A stretch of DNA of 64,000 bases from contig UYJD01000002.1 of assembly GCA_900618795.1 (NCBI GenBank), positions 301,150 to 365,149 on the forward strand, in the 5' to 3' direction. The notes under the pieces were generated by a model. The model was given only the letters and a program-made list of their open reading frames with translations. It did no database searches and was not told the origin of the DNA. The stretch is from Cyanodermella asteris. Its lineage: Eukaryota; Ascomycota; Lecanoromycetes; Ostropales; Stictidaceae. Of the stretch, positions 1-10,728 are shown piece by piece. The translations under genes and the position numbers were made by a program. How positions within the stretch are numbered: the first letter of the stretch is position 1; the number at the start of each line of letters is the position of its first letter.

Positions 1-25
1 TCAACCAACCCGTGCCCGCGTTACA
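1..25. repeat. 25-bp exact repeat, copy 1
   Basis: Bases 1-25 match 28528-28552 exactly in the same orientation, and the sequences differ directly after. The match could extend leftwards out of the window. Origin unknown. Confidence 0.8.
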
Positions 26-662
26 AAACTGTTCACACAAGTCAGCGACAGGGCTGGCAAATCACCAGCTTCGATACATAGTTCGATCCGGAAGTTCCCT
101 CCTGTCGGGCACAATAGCCAATCGCAGTCGGCTGGCTAGCTGACTCAAAATGGATGGCTTTGAAAAAGTAAATGCTCACATAAGCTGACGGCTGATATCT
201 GCTCAACGGTCTTTTTTTTTCTTTTTCGGGAAGCTGATCTGTCCCGACCGCAACCGACGGTGAGATAGTAAGTCGTTATGCCAGCGGCGGAGACAATTAG
301 CTGATGGCAAAACTGGAGACCCGCCTGCGCATCGCTCTTGTCCATAGACACATGATGGAGCCGATGGCGGTCAAATGTTGGGACCAGGTAACAAGGCCAT
401 CATCTCCAGGGCCCGCGACATACATCTTGCCTTGGTGAAATATCTCGAGGACATCTTGCAAAGCTTAGGGGGTGAGAAGGTGTCTCAAATGTTTGTACAA
501 TCGAATACATGGGTGGGCTCAATGATTGCCAAAATCTGTCTATCATACAAGAAGGCTTGCCTGTCAGCCTTTGTTCCGCCCCAACGCCAATGCTATACAC
601 GGTTCCACCTTGGTTCAGAGAATGCGAGAATGCTTTGGAGGTATTAAAGGCCGTATTTCAGT
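1..662. other. Intergenic, no gene seen
   Basis: Only short chance ORFs are present. The first 25 bases recur exactly at 28528-28552 next to the assembly gap, so this edge may belong to a repeated element that continues to the left of the window. Confidence 0.6.
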
Positions 663-2906
663 TTAGCCAGGCTCGACAACCAGACCGTCTAGGTCCATGT
701 TCCTCACGCGCGATGTCTCATGCCACGCTGGTGTCCATTTGGGTGGTCTGGTAGCGTGGCGTTTAAGCTCGTGACGTTTTTGTAATTTGACTTGTCGCGA
801 GTCGGTTGTGTAAGTCTCAATGGATTTTGGTTGTTTGTTCGGTATCACACGTATACCTTCCATGCTGGTTGTCTTGCTAGTGAGGGGCAACTTGAATTTT
901 GCGGGCCTGGGATGGAACTGGACTCTCCCAGTGGGTGTGTTGTAAACATTGCCTACGGCGACTCTGTAGACAGAGAAGCGTAGTATGATGTTGGGCAAGG
1001 TCCGGAAAAACCAATCGCGCTGCAATTGAATGTGGTTTCTGCGCATCTTGCGTTCGTGACCAAGCCCCAGAAGGTCTTTGAGCGCCTCCACCATGACAAA
1101 ATGATCATGCGTGGCCTGGAGAGTATGAATCTCGTCGATCATGCGCTTGTGTCTTGGTTTGCTGTTCTTGACGTGAGACATTATACGCTGCCTTTTTTGG
1201 CTTCTCCGAGCTAGGGCATCGCCCTCGAGCATCAATTGAACCATCTCTATTCTCGAGTCGCGGCGCTTGCAGGAGGCCAGAAGCAGTCGAAGAATGTCCA
1301 TGGTTAAGACGAGGTTGTATGGATGAGACTTCATAATCTCCCACACGCTCGAGACCGCGTTTTGAGGCAACTGACCAATCTTCTGCTCCTTTGTCAGGCT
1401 TTCCGAACGCCCTGTGCGACGTGCTGAAAGCACATACGTCCATTCGATAAGCTCCATCCACACATGGCGACCGATTAACATGCGATATTTCTGTGCGAAA
1501 AAGTCGACGATGCGCAATGCGGTAGCAACGTCGTTGTTGACCGAGAACACGTGTGCTATAGCCACTAGGGCGTTTGAGTCCGGGTACAGGGGCGAAGTTT
1601 TTGTCAACGTGTTCTCCAGGAGCAAATCCGTAGTCCTATGACGCGAAACCTTGTCGCAATCAACGTCCCACACCTGTTTGAGGAGTAATTTGACGTCGCC
1701 GATAAGACCCTCTCGTCCCAATGCAATCATTAGGTTGGTGTATGTCTCCGCATCTGGCGTCAAACCCTTCGCCTCCATACGATTTATTGTGGTAAGCACC
1801 TCATCTTTAAGACCGCCTTCGCCGGTGCGATACCCGCTCTTTCGCTCGCCTGTTTCGATATCACGGCTGGCCAGTGTGCTTGGAATTACCCGCAAGCTGA
1901 ACCTCTCCGTACTGCTAAATGCTTCTTCCCAGCAGAGCGCTCGGAGATAATCGTTGTAAGCACTTAGCGGAGCGTCGTAGCCGGGCAAGCTCATCAACTT
2001 GGCAAACACCATCCGCGCCTGCTTGGCCATGCCGCAGACTCTGGTAATTTTCAGCAGCTCCTCCAACACCCAGCTCTGTCCTCTCCGGAATGTGTATTCA
2101 GCCTGAACCAAAATAAGCTCGACAAGGCTGTAATAGACTGCGAAGGTTCTCTCGAGTGTTTCGTGTCTGTAGAAACGGAGTGCCGCTGGATGCAGTTGGC
2201 GATGTAGACCACTATAGGGCCTTAAAAGCTTCTCAGGCCTTATGAACTCCAGTATCTCCTGCAGATCCTCGAATGACAATGTGTTTAGGTATCCAGGGAC
2301 TTGCAATGCTCGAAAAAAGACAAAGAGCACCTCTTCAGGGGCCTGCTCGTTTGCGAATGCTACCGAGAGAGCTTGTTGGGCTTGCTCAGCATTCTCGTAG
2401 GTGTCCGCGGCCAATACCGCTTCGACAATGTCTGCATTTTGTGTATCCGCAGCCCTGATCTGCTCGGGTGTCTCCCGCTTGGGTGTTTCCTGCTCGCGTG
2501 TTTCTTCGTCGGCCATTTCGTCCAGCTGATCCTCTAACTCCAAACCTTCCTCCTGAGCTGCCTGGCGCAATTCTGCTTCAAACTCACCGAGCAGCTCGGC
2601 CTCAAACGCCTGAAGCTCCTCCAGACTGGGCAAGTCATCTTCAATTTGTGCTTCGACCCCTGGATTTTCCTGCTCTTGTCGTGCAGCCTGTGCAGAAGTA
2701 CTCTGAGTGGTGGTATACGTTCGTAATGGTTCGCGGCGCCTTGTCCTGATCGGAATGGCTGGGCGATGCTCTCGCGATGTTGTCAGCGGAGCCGACTGAA
2801 AGGGATTCCCGATGAGTGCATCCTGGCGCCGTACTCCGGGGCGGCGACAATGTGTCGCCCGGGACAGAGACTTGAAGGTCTCATATCTAAGGCGATGAGA
2901 GGACAT
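663..2906 (-). CDS. PPR-repeat protein, probably mitochondrial
   Basis: Single-exon reading frame of 747 aa. I start at the ATG at 2906, because the open frame upstream offers only a TTG. The N-terminus (first ~75 residues) is rich in Arg, Ser and Thr with few acids, as in a mitochondrial presequence. An acidic Glu-rich stretch follows at about residues 90-150, then helical repeats. One clear pentatricopeptide unit contains GLTPDAETYTNLMIALGREG. PPR proteins of this size in fungi usually bind mitochondrial RNA or act on the mitoribosome; which target applies here cannot be told. The C-terminus is basic. It is divergent from LSM3, with 260 bp between the start codons. Confident of a PPR-like protein, unsure of its role. 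Confidence 0.8.
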   Translation of the reverse strand: MSSHRLRYETFKSLSRATHCRRPGVRRQDALIGNPFQSAPLTTSREHRPAIPIRTRRREPLRTYTTTQSTSAQAARQEQENPGVEAQIEDDLPSLEELQAFEAELLGEFEAELRQAAQEEGLELEDQLDEMADEETREQETPKRETPEQIRAADTQNADIVEAVLAADTYENAEQAQQALSVAFANEQAPEEVLFVFFRALQVPGYLNTLSFEDLQEILEFIRPEKLLRPYSGLHRQLHPAALRFYRHETLERTFAVYYSLVELILVQAEYTFRRGQSWVLEELLKITRVCGMAKQARMVFAKLMSLPGYDAPLSAYNDYLRALCWEEAFSSTERFSLRVIPSTLASRDIETGERKSGYRTGEGGLKDEVLTTINRMEAKGLTPDAETYTNLMIALGREGLIGDVKLLLKQVWDVDCDKVSRHRTTDLLLENTLTKTSPLYPDSNALVAIAHVFSVNNDVATALRIVDFFAQKYRMLIGRHVWMELIEWTYVLSARRTGRSESLTKEQKIGQLPQNAVSSVWEIMKSHPYNLVLTMDILRLLLASCKRRDSRIEMVQLMLEGDALARRSQKRQRIMSHVKNSKPRHKRMIDEIHTLQATHDHFVMVEALKDLLGLGHERKMRRNHIQLQRDWFFRTLPNIILRFSVYRVAVGNVYNTPTGRVQFHPRPAKFKLPLTSKTTSMEGIRVIPNKQPKSIETYTTDSRQVKLQKRHELKRHATRPPKWTPAWHETSRVRNMDLDGLVVEPG

Positions 2907-3166
2907 CAATTGTGTCCGCTCTTCGCATGACGAACGGAGAGGAGCCGGCGGTGGTCGAGTATGGCCGCGCAAGAATATTTTGGAGTCGATTCGCGCTTGA
3001 GCTCGGCCGGCTGCACTTGGCCGAACGAGGAGCGGCGCCTCGGTTATACTTTCTCCCAGGCATGCTCTTGACCATCCTCAATCTCTACTCAAGCGCGTCT
3101 ATGGTTGCTTACCGCAATTGCTGCAAATACGGCGAGAGACATTCCCCGTCAAAGATTTGATCTGCA

Positions 3167-3608
3167 ATGGCGGACTCAGGTGAAGGCGACGGTGCCTCCG
3201 TATCCGAGCCTCTCGATCTTGTTCGGCTATCCCTCGATGAGGTAGTCTTCGTAAAACTACGTGGCGACAGAGAACTCAAAGGTCGTCTTCACGTCAGTGT
3301 GATATTACTTGCTTCTACGTATCTCCGCTGAATATATCTAGGCGTACGACAGTCACTGCAATCTGGTTCTGGGCGATGTCGAGGAGACAATTTACATCGT
3401 AGACGAAGAGGATGAGAACGAGCAAGTCCGGGTGAGTATATTGCTTCTAAAAAGCGAAACACGCCCTGACCGGTGGCAGACGACCAAGAAGCAATCAGAG
3501 ATGCTGTTTGTAAGAGGTACGCACTTTTTGCACTGAGCGAAAGCATTAACACGACTGACCTGCAAAGGCGACTCCGTGGTGCTGATTTCACCGCAAGCAT
3601 CAAGCTGA
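3167..3608 (+). CDS. LSM3: U6 snRNA-associated Sm-like protein LSm3
   Basis: Four exons (3167-3292, 3342-3431, 3480-3516, 3568-3608) give 97 aa. Sm motif 1 includes [19 protein letters not shown] and NLVLGDVEE; Sm motif 2 is [13 protein letters not shown] near the C-terminus. LSm3 is part of the LSm2-8 ring that binds the U6 snRNA 3' end in the nucleus, and of the LSm1-7 ring that promotes mRNA decapping in the cytoplasm. All three introns are 48-51 nt with GT..AG ends, so the gene is too fragmented to appear as one open frame. It shares a 260-bp divergent promoter region with the PPR gene. Confidence 0.93.
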
Positions 3609-4262
3609 GGAACCAAGCTATCAGCGATTATATGGTTCGACAGTGCCGGAGCAGATGCTCACAGGCTGAAGCATCCTAAGAGCATGTGGATGTGGCCAAC
3701 TCTATCACATGAGCTCACGCTTCGATGTTGTGGCTGCGCCTAGCCAGAATCGGACCAGAAGGTCTGAGATCCGCATTATGAATGACCTTAATCTGAACGC
3801 CTTCGTCGAATCCACTTGACTCGTCGATGGTCATCGCTCGTAAGCGAGACGTGGCAGACTACTTCAAGGAATCAGCGGCATCGGGTTCAGCTTATGGCAT
3901 GTTACTCCAAGACAGAAGAGCACTATCTATTTGCCCACAGAATTGCCGGAAAATGAAGCGTCAAAACGACATTGTTGCTCTGTTCGGAATCGCTTGTGAG
4001 CTTGCAGACGACATCTAGAATCCGCACCCTAGGCTCATACATGCTCATGACCTGTTCCCGCATGCCAACTTTCTTGACGTTCCACGATCAACGAGGACGC
4101 CGATCGGTCTTTTATCAGTGATCGGCTACAAGACGAGTCCCACGTTCCACATGTGAACGAATCAACAACGAGCGAAGGAAATACCAAAGTGAAATGTAGT
4201 ATTTGTCTACTAGGCTTTATTCGTGTCTCATGAATCGCGTTCGCAAATGCCCATAAGGCATA
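3609..4262. other. Intergenic, no gene seen
   Basis: About 650 bp between the convergent 3' ends of LSM3 and the permease. Only short frames without recognisable content. Confidence 0.6.
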
Positions 4263-5964
4263 TCACTTCTCGATATTCTCCATCTGATCCCGTTCCTCGC
4301 TGCCCCGACTGCCATACCTCTCATCCATACCCGGCAGCCGACCCTTGTTCGTAAAATGAAACTCGCTACCCCCTTCCTGGCCCCTGACCGGCGCAATCCA
4401 ATTCAGCAATATGTGTACGGTGAAGGCAATGGCAAACCCAGTGAAATAGTTGATCTCGTACAGGTTATCCCAGCCAGAGTAGTCGGCTTGACCTCGGACA
4501 TTGCGCACGAAGCCGGGAAGGAGCGGCCAGATGCCCATGGCCCAGGAGACGACCGCGCGCCAATTGACGCCGGCGGTGTACCAGTATACGGAGGTGGAGT
4601 TGCCAACATAGAGATCCGAGAGGTGGAGGCGTCTTTTGTGGATTATGAAGTAGTCGGCGAGGAGGAGGCCTGTCATGGGCGAGAGAAACACGGACCATCC
4701 GGAGAGTACGCTATAGGGATTCTGTTAGGAGGCGTGACTTGAGACTGAGGACGCATTTTACTTACACAATGAAAGTGCTCGGGCTGTTCACGAGGTTCCA
4801 CGGCACAATGGCGATGCCGATAAGCATGATGAGTGTCGCGCCTCTCCGGATGTTGATATACCGAGGTAACAGAGTTGTGAAGTCCATTCCAGAATTGACG
4901 CTGTTAAGGACAATGCAGAGCGCAAGCTGGCTCGCTAGCAGTCCAAGACCAGCAAAGAAGGTACCAGCTCGTGCACTTGGGTCCATGGTATCTCTCTCCT
5001 GAATATGCAACAGGAGCAAGAAAGGATTCCAGAAGACCTGTCCGTAGATCTTGCTTGCAGCGCTACTGATCAGGATACCAAACAAAGCCGTCAGGCAAAC
5101 AGTCACTGGCGAGGCAATGGCCTGTCCAAACAGTGCCGAGGAGGGCTTCTCTGCATATCGCGTCCAGTCACTTTGACCCATGACGCCGCCAGCCCAGCCT
5201 CCGAGGAAGGATTGACACCCATAGAGCATATTCCAGCTCAGTGTGCTTCCGGAAGCGGTCGAGGTTTGCTGAATATCACCCAGTCCGCGAGCGGCCGCCA
5301 GACTCCAGATAAGCATGCCGACCAGCACCGCCACGATCATGACAAAGGCAACACGAAAGGGTATCTGAAGACGCTCGGGGGCAATCAACAGAAGCGGCGC
5401 AAGTATCACAACAAAAACGAAGAAGCAGATGATATCCGCCGTCGTGACATTCGAGCTCAGAGGAATCGTGTTTTCCAGATACACCATCTTCGGTCCGATG
5501 ATTGCATTCAGGATGATCCTCACGCTCTGCCCGCCCCAAAACATTTGGATGCCCATGAAGACGCACCCGGTGAGTACTCGGTTGATGGCTGGCCATAGTG
5601 CGCCACGCATGCCCCACGTACTTCGACATAACACCGTGAAGCCGATGTGTTGATGAGAGCCCGGCCAACCTCCTAGGACGGCGATGAGACCGATGATGAT
5701 GCAGCCGACAACGACCATGGCCATTGCCTGGCCCAGAGATAGCCCGAGAGCAAAGAGTGAGCTGCCCACCGTCCATGACGTCGTGTTGATGCCAGCGATG
5801 ATCCAGTATCCAGTAAATGCAAGCCAGTTCCAGGTCCGACGGTCCGCGGGCATGGGAATCAAGTCTCGATTACACCAAAACGTGTTCTCGTAGTCGGCGT
5901 CTTCATCGCGAGGGCATTCGAGTCGACGAGCGAGCCCGCTCAATCGAGTGCGTGAGGCTGTCAT
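4263..5964 (-). CDS. NCS1-family nucleobase/allantoin permease
   Basis: Two exons (5964-4766 and 4710-4263; 55-nt intron with GTAAGT donor) give 548 aa. The N-terminal segment has the NCS1 pattern NRDLIPMPADRRTW followed by about twelve hydrophobic segments. The junction reads STFIVVLSGWSVFLSPMTG, a typical late-helix motif of fungal uracil, uridine and allantoin permeases (FUR4/DAL4 type). It should be a plasma-membrane, proton-coupled importer; the exact substrate cannot be called by eye. GATA-type sites (TGATAG, CTTATC) lie just upstream of the start, and more are near 6613-6665, as expected for AreA nitrogen control. That regulation is inference. Confidence 0.93.
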
Positions 5965-7272
5965 TGCGTCCGCTGATAGGCTTATCCGGGGATCAAGGTG
6001 GGTTGCAATTTGATGATCATCAGCGGAGACTTGACAGATGTGATGGCTGTCGTCGACTACTGCAGTACTGCTCCGGTGGAGGCCGACTCAGTGCTGGTTC
6101 ACGTGCAGCTCATGCAGGAATGAGGTGGGACAAGAACAGAAGCCCTAGAACGATTCGAGAAGCGGAAGAACATGAGCAGAAACGTGCAAGTGAGTTTCGT
6201 GACCAGTCTTCCGCCACGCTGCGCCAAGAAGGTACACATGGTGGCTCTTCACTACGGAAGCCTCTTTTCCCGCAAAACCTCAAAGTGTCGCTCCGGGGTC
6301 CAGAAAGGAAGTTGGATCTCGTTAGTGGGGGCGAAACCTCCTCGTGGTTTTTTATCTTGCAGATCTTGCTGTTTCTGGCCCGCGTCGAACTATCAGAGTA
6401 TTGTCCGTGTAAATACCGCAACCACCACTTGAACACTACTCCAATCACATCATCCCCCTTGGCTCCACTCGCAGCAAGGTCGCCGAGATCTACATCGCTT
6501 GGCGAAATGTTGTTGTCTTCATGTGCCTTTGGATTCTGTGCCGTGACGGAGGAGGCATGCGAAAAAAGTGAGCCCTGCTGTGCTGTGAACTAAGCGCGTT
6601 TATGCTTTTATGCATGATAAAGAATTTTCGAATGTATCAGACATCGTCCTGTCTTCTATCAAATAATGTGATTGGAATGATCATTATTATTCTCGCGAGT
6701 TTGCTGTTCATCTCACTCTCACCCGTCATACTACTTCGTTGGTGGACCCTGATCACTCTCCGGTCTTAGCACTCTCTTTCTCGGTCTCCACTAGCCATTT
6801 GAGTCAAACCTTCTGCTCGGGCATATGTCCCTTCCGTTACCCAAGAAGCCATTTCGCTTTGAGAGCGGCCCCAATCATGTGCCATCTTCGATCACATCAC
6901 GAATCCTGCGATGCGCAAACTAAACCGAAACCTCCCTCGTCGCCCCCGTAAACCAACCGCGCTCTGGCACAGCTTACGTGTTTTTACCCACACTTATCTG
7001 AGATCTTCGTCTCATACGACGGTAGCAACTTGCCTCTACACGCCAGTAGAGATGATAGACATTAAGACGACATCGTGCCGACCCCGATACCACACAGCGG
7101 ACTGGGCCGTTGCGCTCCGGTTCAGGCCTTGGTTCCCGCCGTCTCCCCGTGCCATACCACTCGGCAAAGTCTCTTCAGAGGGCTTGATATAAGGTGGAGA
7201 CGCTCGTACGCCCTTCCCGTCCCTTCTTTCCAGGGCCCCTGTCTCGCCGTGCTGTGGGATGCTTCACCCAAA
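5965..7272. other. Intergenic region between divergent membrane-protein genes
   Basis: About 1.3 kb separating the permease (minus) and the receptor-like gene (plus). It contains several HGATAR-type GATA motifs (around 5970-5985, 6613 and 6660). A 258-codon plus-strand frame begins inside the permease antisense and shows no protein-like features. No gene supported. Confidence 0.55.
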
Positions 7273-8380
7273 ATGACGCCTCTACCAGACATCATGGCTT
7301 CCCACGACGGGCTTGTCGCTCGTAAGAGCGCCGAATACCAGCAGGAGCATCTCTATCAGGACTATACGCGAAACCTCGGCGGCTTCATCATCGTCCTGGT
7401 GTTTCTGTCCTTCACATCTATGGTGCTGCGAATATCGTGTCGAATCCACCAAAAAGAAACGCTAGGTCGGGACGACTACACTTATGTCGTCGGAACGGTA
7501 AGGAACCCACCCACCTATACCCCCCCAGAGTCACGAGAAACGATCCTGACAGTAATAAATCCAGATCCTGGCCATCGGCTCCTTCATCGTAATGCTCCTG
7601 TACGCCTTCGACGCCGGCCTCGGAAAACACTGGATCGCGCTCACGCCCGCGGAAAAACTCCTCTTCCCCAAGCTAAACTATGCCTACAACATCCTCAACG
7701 TGCTCGCGTACCCCTTTCTCAAAATCTCCATCCTCCTCCTCTACATCCGCATCTTCTACCCGCTGACCTCGTTCTGCCGCGTCGTCTGGGCCGGCATCGG
7801 CGTCATCGCCGCCGCCTGCGTCGCAAACACCTTCGTCGCCATCCTGTCCTGCACGCCCGTGCAGGGCTTCTTCGACACCAGCGTCCCCGCAAAATGCGTC
7901 GACAGCGTGGCGTTCTACTACTGGACCGGTGCGTTCAACTGCGCGACGGATCTCTTCATCCTGATTGCGCCGATGCCGGTGATTTGGAAGAGGGACATCA
8001 ATCACAAGGGGGCGATTACGACCATCTTCGCCCTCGGCGGGCTGACGTTTGTGATTTCGATTTTGAGGATCGTTTATTACTTGGAGTACAGCGATGATGA
8101 TCCGTCGTACAGCTTCTTGGATTCCGGGTATGCGACGCCGGGAGAGGTTTGTTTGGCGACGGTGGTTGCCGCGGCGCCGACTTGGAGGCCCCTGTGGAGG
8201 ATGGCCGGACGAGGGATCAAATCACTTTATGGCACTGTCATAAGCCGATCTGGCAAGACTGAGGAGAGGCTTGGATCTGGTTCTGCGGCTAGCAACGAGG
8301 AACGCACTGTCGTTGGGGTTGAAACTGGCGAGAAGCGCTCGAGCAAAACTCCTGCAGTGGTGCATATCCCAGAGCATTAG
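7273..8380 (+). CDS. Pth11-like rhodopsin-domain membrane protein
   Basis: Two exons (7273-7497 and 7565-8380, 67-nt intron) give 346 aa. It has seven predicted hydrophobic segments. Hallmarks of the fungal rhodopsin-domain (Pth11-like) family are visible: GRDDYTYVVGT at the end of the second segment, LKISILLLYIRIFYP in the middle, and WTGAFNCATDLFILIAPMPVIWK before the last segments. The C-terminus is a hydrophilic tail rich in Ser, Glu and Thr. Such proteins are plasma-membrane receptors or receptor-like proteins, and the best known member acts in surface sensing by a plant pathogen. No ligand can be named. The ATG at 7294 is an alternative start. Confidence 0.9.
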
Positions 8381-8623
8381 CCGAGCCGCGATGATTAAAG
8401 GCAACGAGCGGTTGCTTGTTTGTGTCTCTTCACACAAACCCTCCACGAGTCATGTGTCAACGAGCGATGAGATATGAGACACGAGAAAGTATAGAAAGCA
8501 ATTTAATAGTTAAACCACAGAGATAAGCAAACAAGTTCGCAAACAAGTCACGCTATCCGCAATTCCCAGGCTTCGCAGATCCTCCAAATCAGGTTGTAGA
8601 TCTCCGTCGGCTTCCTGCTCCAG

Positions 8624-10702
8624 TCAGACACACGTGCTCCCATTGCTACAAGGCACTCGCGCAGCATCGAGCTCGACAATCCCAGGAATCGAGCACCGCT
8701 CAGCAGTGACCTCTTGGCCCTCCATGCCCGCATCCCGAGCTTCGCTGCCGTGCCCGATTTCGACGCCGAACATTTCTTTCACATCGTCCATGACAGCCCT
8801 TACCATGTCAGCCACATGATCAAGCTCCTCCACCAGCCGAGCATCTTCCCCTGCCGTTTCTAAAGGCTCATATTCGCCCGAGCACACCAGATATACGTAG
8901 AAGAGACCTGCAAGCAGCTTTTCAGGCCACCTTTGACTTCTGGTGTTCGTGTTATAGAAAGGCACTCCGCGCAGCTGGTTGATAATTTTGGAGAGAGTTC
9001 GAAGGCAAGTGGAGAAGTGTTGACGATGCAGAGATAACTTGGCAGATGTGGAGGACTCGAGAGCCGGTCCAAGATCTGTGAGGACAGTCTGGATCGAAAG
9101 GACCGACGAGATGACAGTGTGGACTTGCGAGACCATGAATGAGTCGAACTCACGGCTCTCGGACTCCACCTCGGCAACGCCTCTGTGGACACAGGTCTCA
9201 GGTAGATCACCACCACGACGCACACCCACCGGCCGAGTAACTGCCAGTGTACTCTCAGAAGCGAGCGGACCCGGAAAATTTAAGACTCGACGCAGTCGAA
9301 TATGCACTTTCTGAAGCTCATCCAGCTTGGCCGATATGCACGGAAACGTTTTCGAGTTCTTAGCTTTAGCTTCTTTCAGGAACTTGCAAAGCTCTTCCGG
9401 GACCTGCTTGACTATACCAAGGTCTTGTTCCCAGCCGGGCGAAAGTGGAAATGACAGAAGGCCCTTTGGTGTCTGCACAAGCAAACGCTGAAAGTTGCTG
9501 ACAGCTCGCTTGAGCTGGGCAGAATAAGCTGCGAACTTGGGCCCCCAATTTGTCGTAAAAGGCCTTTGCTCTCTGCGAGATTGCTCGGCCAAAAAAGTCT
9601 TTGCGCTTTTGAGCAGGACCCGGATCTCGTCCAATTCTTGGACTATGAGCCTGGTCTCGTCTTCAATGCCTGCAGGTGGGTGATGTGGAGCCTGCAGGGA
9701 AGAGGCCAGTGACGCTCTCTGTTTCGCTGCTGGAAGGCACCCTATCCCTGTACCCGAGACTCCAGCATGCTCAGGACCTACACTTGCGCCTCCTTTGACT
9801 TGGCTGGACGTGTCTTTGGCCTGCAGTTGCCGCTTCAAGCTCGAGTTTCTCTCCGAGGTTTGTGCCAGTAACGCTTTCAGGGACGAGTTCTTTAGTTTCA
9901 GATCCTTGACCATATTGTGCCACTTTTTGCTCTCTATCGATAGTCGGTCAGCTTCATGTTTCGCGATTTGCTTGCCCTTGAGGAGTCGTTGAATCGAGCC
10001 AGCAATCTCGTAGTCATCCTGCTGTTTCAGCCACGCCGAGACGGCGTCAAGATCCGAAGAGCGTTCACTTCTCGCTTGAAGTGATGCTGCTTCTCGTTCA
10101 GAATTTGCCTTTCGGCGGAGCGCTTTCTGACTTTTCCGAGCTCGTAGCTTCGATGGGGGAGGCGAGTAAACGTCTTTTCTGAAGCTTACATGGCGTTCGC
10201 TGCTTGTGAATGGCTGTTCATCGAGATTGTCGTTAGGTCCACCGCCACGAATGTGCAGCACCTGGCTGCTGTCGACGACTTGTGTGTCGCGGGAGGCGGG
10301 TGGGACTTCCGGCAAATCTTTGAAGTCGAAGTAACCTGTAGAGATTGATGTCGCAAGGCCTGGCTCCGATGGTTGTCCTGGTAGAGGTAATGGGTTGCAG
10401 GGATCTACCAAAGGCAGGCCATGGAAAGCGGGTACATCGTTGTATCGTAGAACGTCATCATCAAGACCTCCTAAACTGCCGTGGGCCTTGGAGTCTTTGC
10501 CTGATTTGCCATATTCTACCTTGGGCTCTGGGATATGACATGCATCGCCTTCAGATATAGGAGCGGCGTGGACAGTCAGAACAAGTCGACTACCTTTAGG
10601 TTTTGCTTTCTTCAGATTCGTATGCGCCGACATCCGATGCGATTCACCGGTCAAATCGGAGTGAGGCGGCGCGGAGGGCGCATTGTATGACCGGTGCCAC
10701 AT
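8624..10702 (-). CDS. Uncharacterised protein with central coiled coil
   Basis: Open frame of 692 aa on the minus strand, with ATG at 10702 and an alternative ATG at 10633. I recognise no domain. The first ~170 residues are polar and disordered-looking. A basic stretch (around residues 180-210) leads into a Leu/Lys/Ser-rich region (about 220-300) with heptad-like spacing, probably a coiled coil. The C-terminal half looks helical. Its start lies 27 bp downstream of the stop of the next minus-strand ORF, in another frame, so the two could be one gene with a missed intron or two neighbours. A real gene seems likely from its length; function unknown. Confidence 0.6.
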   Translation of the reverse strand: MWHRSYNAPSAPPHSDLTGESHRMSAHTNLKKAKPKGSRLVLTVHAAPISEGDACHIPEPKVEYGKSGKDSKAHGSLGGLDDDVLRYNDVPAFHGLPLVDPCNPLPLPGQPSEPGLATSISTGYFDFKDLPEVPPASRDTQVVDSSQVLHIRGGGPNDNLDEQPFTSSERHVSFRKDVYSPPPSKLRARKSQKALRRKANSEREAASLQARSERSSDLDAVSAWLKQQDDYEIAGSIQRLLKGKQIAKHEADRLSIESKKWHNMVKDLKLKNSSLKALLAQTSERNSSLKRQLQAKDTSSQVKGGASVGPEHAGVSGTGIGCLPAAKQRASLASSLQAPHHPPAGIEDETRLIVQELDEIRVLLKSAKTFLAEQSRREQRPFTTNWGPKFAAYSAQLKRAVSNFQRLLVQTPKGLLSFPLSPGWEQDLGIVKQVPEELCKFLKEAKAKNSKTFPCISAKLDELQKVHIRLRRVLNFPGPLASESTLAVTRPVGVRRGGDLPETCVHRGVAEVESESREFDSFMVSQVHTVISSVLSIQTVLTDLGPALESSTSAKLSLHRQHFSTCLRTLSKIINQLRGVPFYNTNTRSQRWPEKLLAGLFYVYLVCSGEYEPLETAGEDARLVEELDHVADMVRAVMDDVKEMFGVEIGHGSEARDAGMEGQEVTAERCSIPGIVELDAARVPCSNGSTCV

Positions 10703-10728
10703 GTTAGAGGTTCAGATCTCGAGCACCT

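Noticed and set aside
5005-5598. 197-codon plus-strand frame
   Set aside because: It is antisense to the NCS1 permease exon, has biased composition from the opposite strand and no motif.
5817-6593. 258-codon plus-strand frame
   Set aside because: It starts in the permease antisense and continues into promoter sequence; low-complexity Arg/Ser composition and no domain.
7075-8097. 340-codon frame overlapping the Pth11-like gene
   Set aside because: It begins at a GTG, reads through the 67-nt intron and then runs out of frame in the second exon as Arg/His/Pro-rich nonsense.
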